Shown: positions 5,969 to 6,511 of the stretch, one piece after another
Numbering within the stretch: position 1 is the first letter of the stretch
Layout of the letters: every line of letters starts with the position of its first letter
Assembly: GCA_035283845.1 (NCBI GenBank)
Contig: DATESZ010000023.1
Location: forward strand, 1-6,511
DNA from: DATESZ01 sp035283845
Lineage (GTDB): Bacteria > Desulfobacterota > Syntrophia > Syntrophales > JACQWR01
DNA length: 6,511 nucleotides
Reading direction: 5' to 3'
Program-made: the position numbers and the translations under genes
The notes under the pieces: model-generated
The model's database searches: none
Told to the model about the DNA's origin: nothing
Seen by the model: the letters and a program-made list of their open reading frames with translations, nothing else

Positions 5969-6511
5969 TCTATCCCCTCCTGCACCATTTTTTCTATTTT
6001 CTCGGCCACCTCTTTTATATTTTTTGAAATCAGGCTGTCGGGATATTTATAGACGTAAGGAATACCTAAATCACCAGCCTGGCTTAAATTCGCATCCATG
6101 GGAATTCGGCCGAGAAAGGGCACATTCAGTTCTTTAGCCAGGCTTTCACCGCCCCCTTTCAACAGGAAGTTGTGCACCTCGCCGCATTCACACACATAAC
6201 CGGACATATTTTCCACTATTCCCAGCACCCTGGATCCGGCCTTGGCTGCTAAGAGGGTTGCCTTTCGGGCGGCAAGCTGCGCAACTTTGGGCGAGACGGT
6301 AATTATCACAGTGCCGTCGAGGTCAGGAATATACTGAAGTAGATTGCATGAGTCCGAGCTTGTTCCCGGAGGCAGGTCGATTATAAGCCAATCCCTTTCC
6401 CCATAATCAACATTTGCCACAAACTCCTCCGTTATGCCCCTCCTCATTTGATGAAACAAGGTTATGACTTCGTCAGGATATATTAAACCCAAAGAAACGA
6501 CATGCATCCCC
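5965..6511 (-). CDS. Mrp/NBP35-like P-loop ATPase, partial (N-terminus beyond right edge)
   Basis: The frame is open to the right edge. The Met at 6507 is internal (the Gly-Met-His-Val-Val-Ser-Leu-Gly stretch matches a mid-protein Mrp segment), so the P-loop and first ~110-130 residues are missing from the window. Counting from that Met, Walker B reads DWLIIDLPPGTSSD (39-52), followed by ENMS (99-102), then a cysteine pair C106-x-C108 where Mrp proteins normally have CxxC, then LKGGGESLAKELNVPFLG (116-133). It is clearly paralogous to the 307-aa ATPase directly downstream, sharing the TEE..A..DYGE..., PDLDG and IVENMS/VVENMS blocks and the GTSS variant of the usual GTGD. A tandem ATPase pair suggests a heterodimer, since this family works as dimers with a bridging cluster. 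Its function next to carboxylase genes is unknown. Confidence 0.88.
   Translation of the reverse strand, partial: GMHVVSLGLIYPDEVITLFHQMRRGITEEFVANVDYGERDWLIIDLPPGTSSDSCNLLQYIPDLDGTVIITVSPKVAQLAARKATLLAAKAGSRVLGIVENMSGYVCECGEVHNFLLKGGGESLAKELNVPFLGRIPMDANLSQAGDLGIPYVYKYPDSLISKNIKEVAEKIEKMVQEGIE
5974..5981 (-). promoter_or_regulatory. Shine-Dalgarno inside the end of the upstream ATPase gene
   Basis: AGGAGGGG on the minus strand lies 5 bases before the ATG at 5968, within the last codons of the preceding ATPase gene. Together with the ATGA stop/start overlap it fixes the start of the 307-aa ATPase and indicates translational coupling of the two ATPases. Confidence 0.8.

Noticed and set aside
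1..6511. CRISPR array, insertion sequence, tRNA or rRNA, or operon promoter
   Set aside because: I saw no repeat-spacer pattern, transposase, terminal repeats or structured RNA. Gaps are all under 100 bases and the promoter is probably beyond the right edge.

Overview
The window is one stretch of a single operon-like cluster. Every gene I can support is on the minus strand, so transcription runs from right (6511) to left (1). It is cut at both ends: the rightmost gene lacks its N-terminus and the leftmost lacks its C-terminus. Spacing is tight: a 4-base ATGA overlap, then gaps of 81, 18, 49, 31 and 71 bases. Most starts have a clear Shine-Dalgarno sequence.

In transcription order the layout is: (1) the C-terminal part of an Mrp/NBP35-type P-loop ATPase (right edge to 5965); (2) a second, complete Mrp/NBP35-like ATPase with an N-terminal four-cysteine cluster (5968-5045); (3) a UbiD-family (de)carboxylase of 504 aa (4963-3449); (4) an 82-aa acidic small protein (3430-3182); (5) a second UbiD-family protein of 492 aa (3132-1654); (6) a 138-aa small protein whose first ~75 residues resemble protein 4 (1622-1206); (7) the first 378 residues of an AMP-forming acyl/aryl-CoA ligase (1134 to left edge).

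This looks like an anaerobic aromatic carboxylation pathway. UbiD-family enzymes carrying prenylated FMN form the core of phenylphosphate carboxylase and of the proposed benzene, naphthalene and phenanthrene carboxylases. The carboxylic acid product is then thioesterified by a CoA ligase. The best reading is a hetero-oligomeric aryl carboxylase made of two UbiD-type subunits, each followed by its own small gamma-like subunit, plus two Mrp-type ATPases of unknown role (cofactor or complex maturation, or ATP-dependent activation). The substrate cannot be read from the sequence. No phenylphosphate synthase, HAD-type delta subunit or UbiX prenyltransferase is in the window.

The most interesting sequence-level points are these. 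The two UbiD proteins have lost different canonical active-site residues: the 492-aa one lacks the second Glu of the EGPFGE motif, and the 504-aa one lacks the Arg and the His. The UbiD plus small-subunit module appears duplicated. The complete Mrp-like ATPase lacks the second Asp of the usual DxD switch motif. Moderate base composition and the gene content suggest a strict anaerobe of a sulfate-reducing, deltaproteobacterial or clostridial type, but taxonomy is inference.
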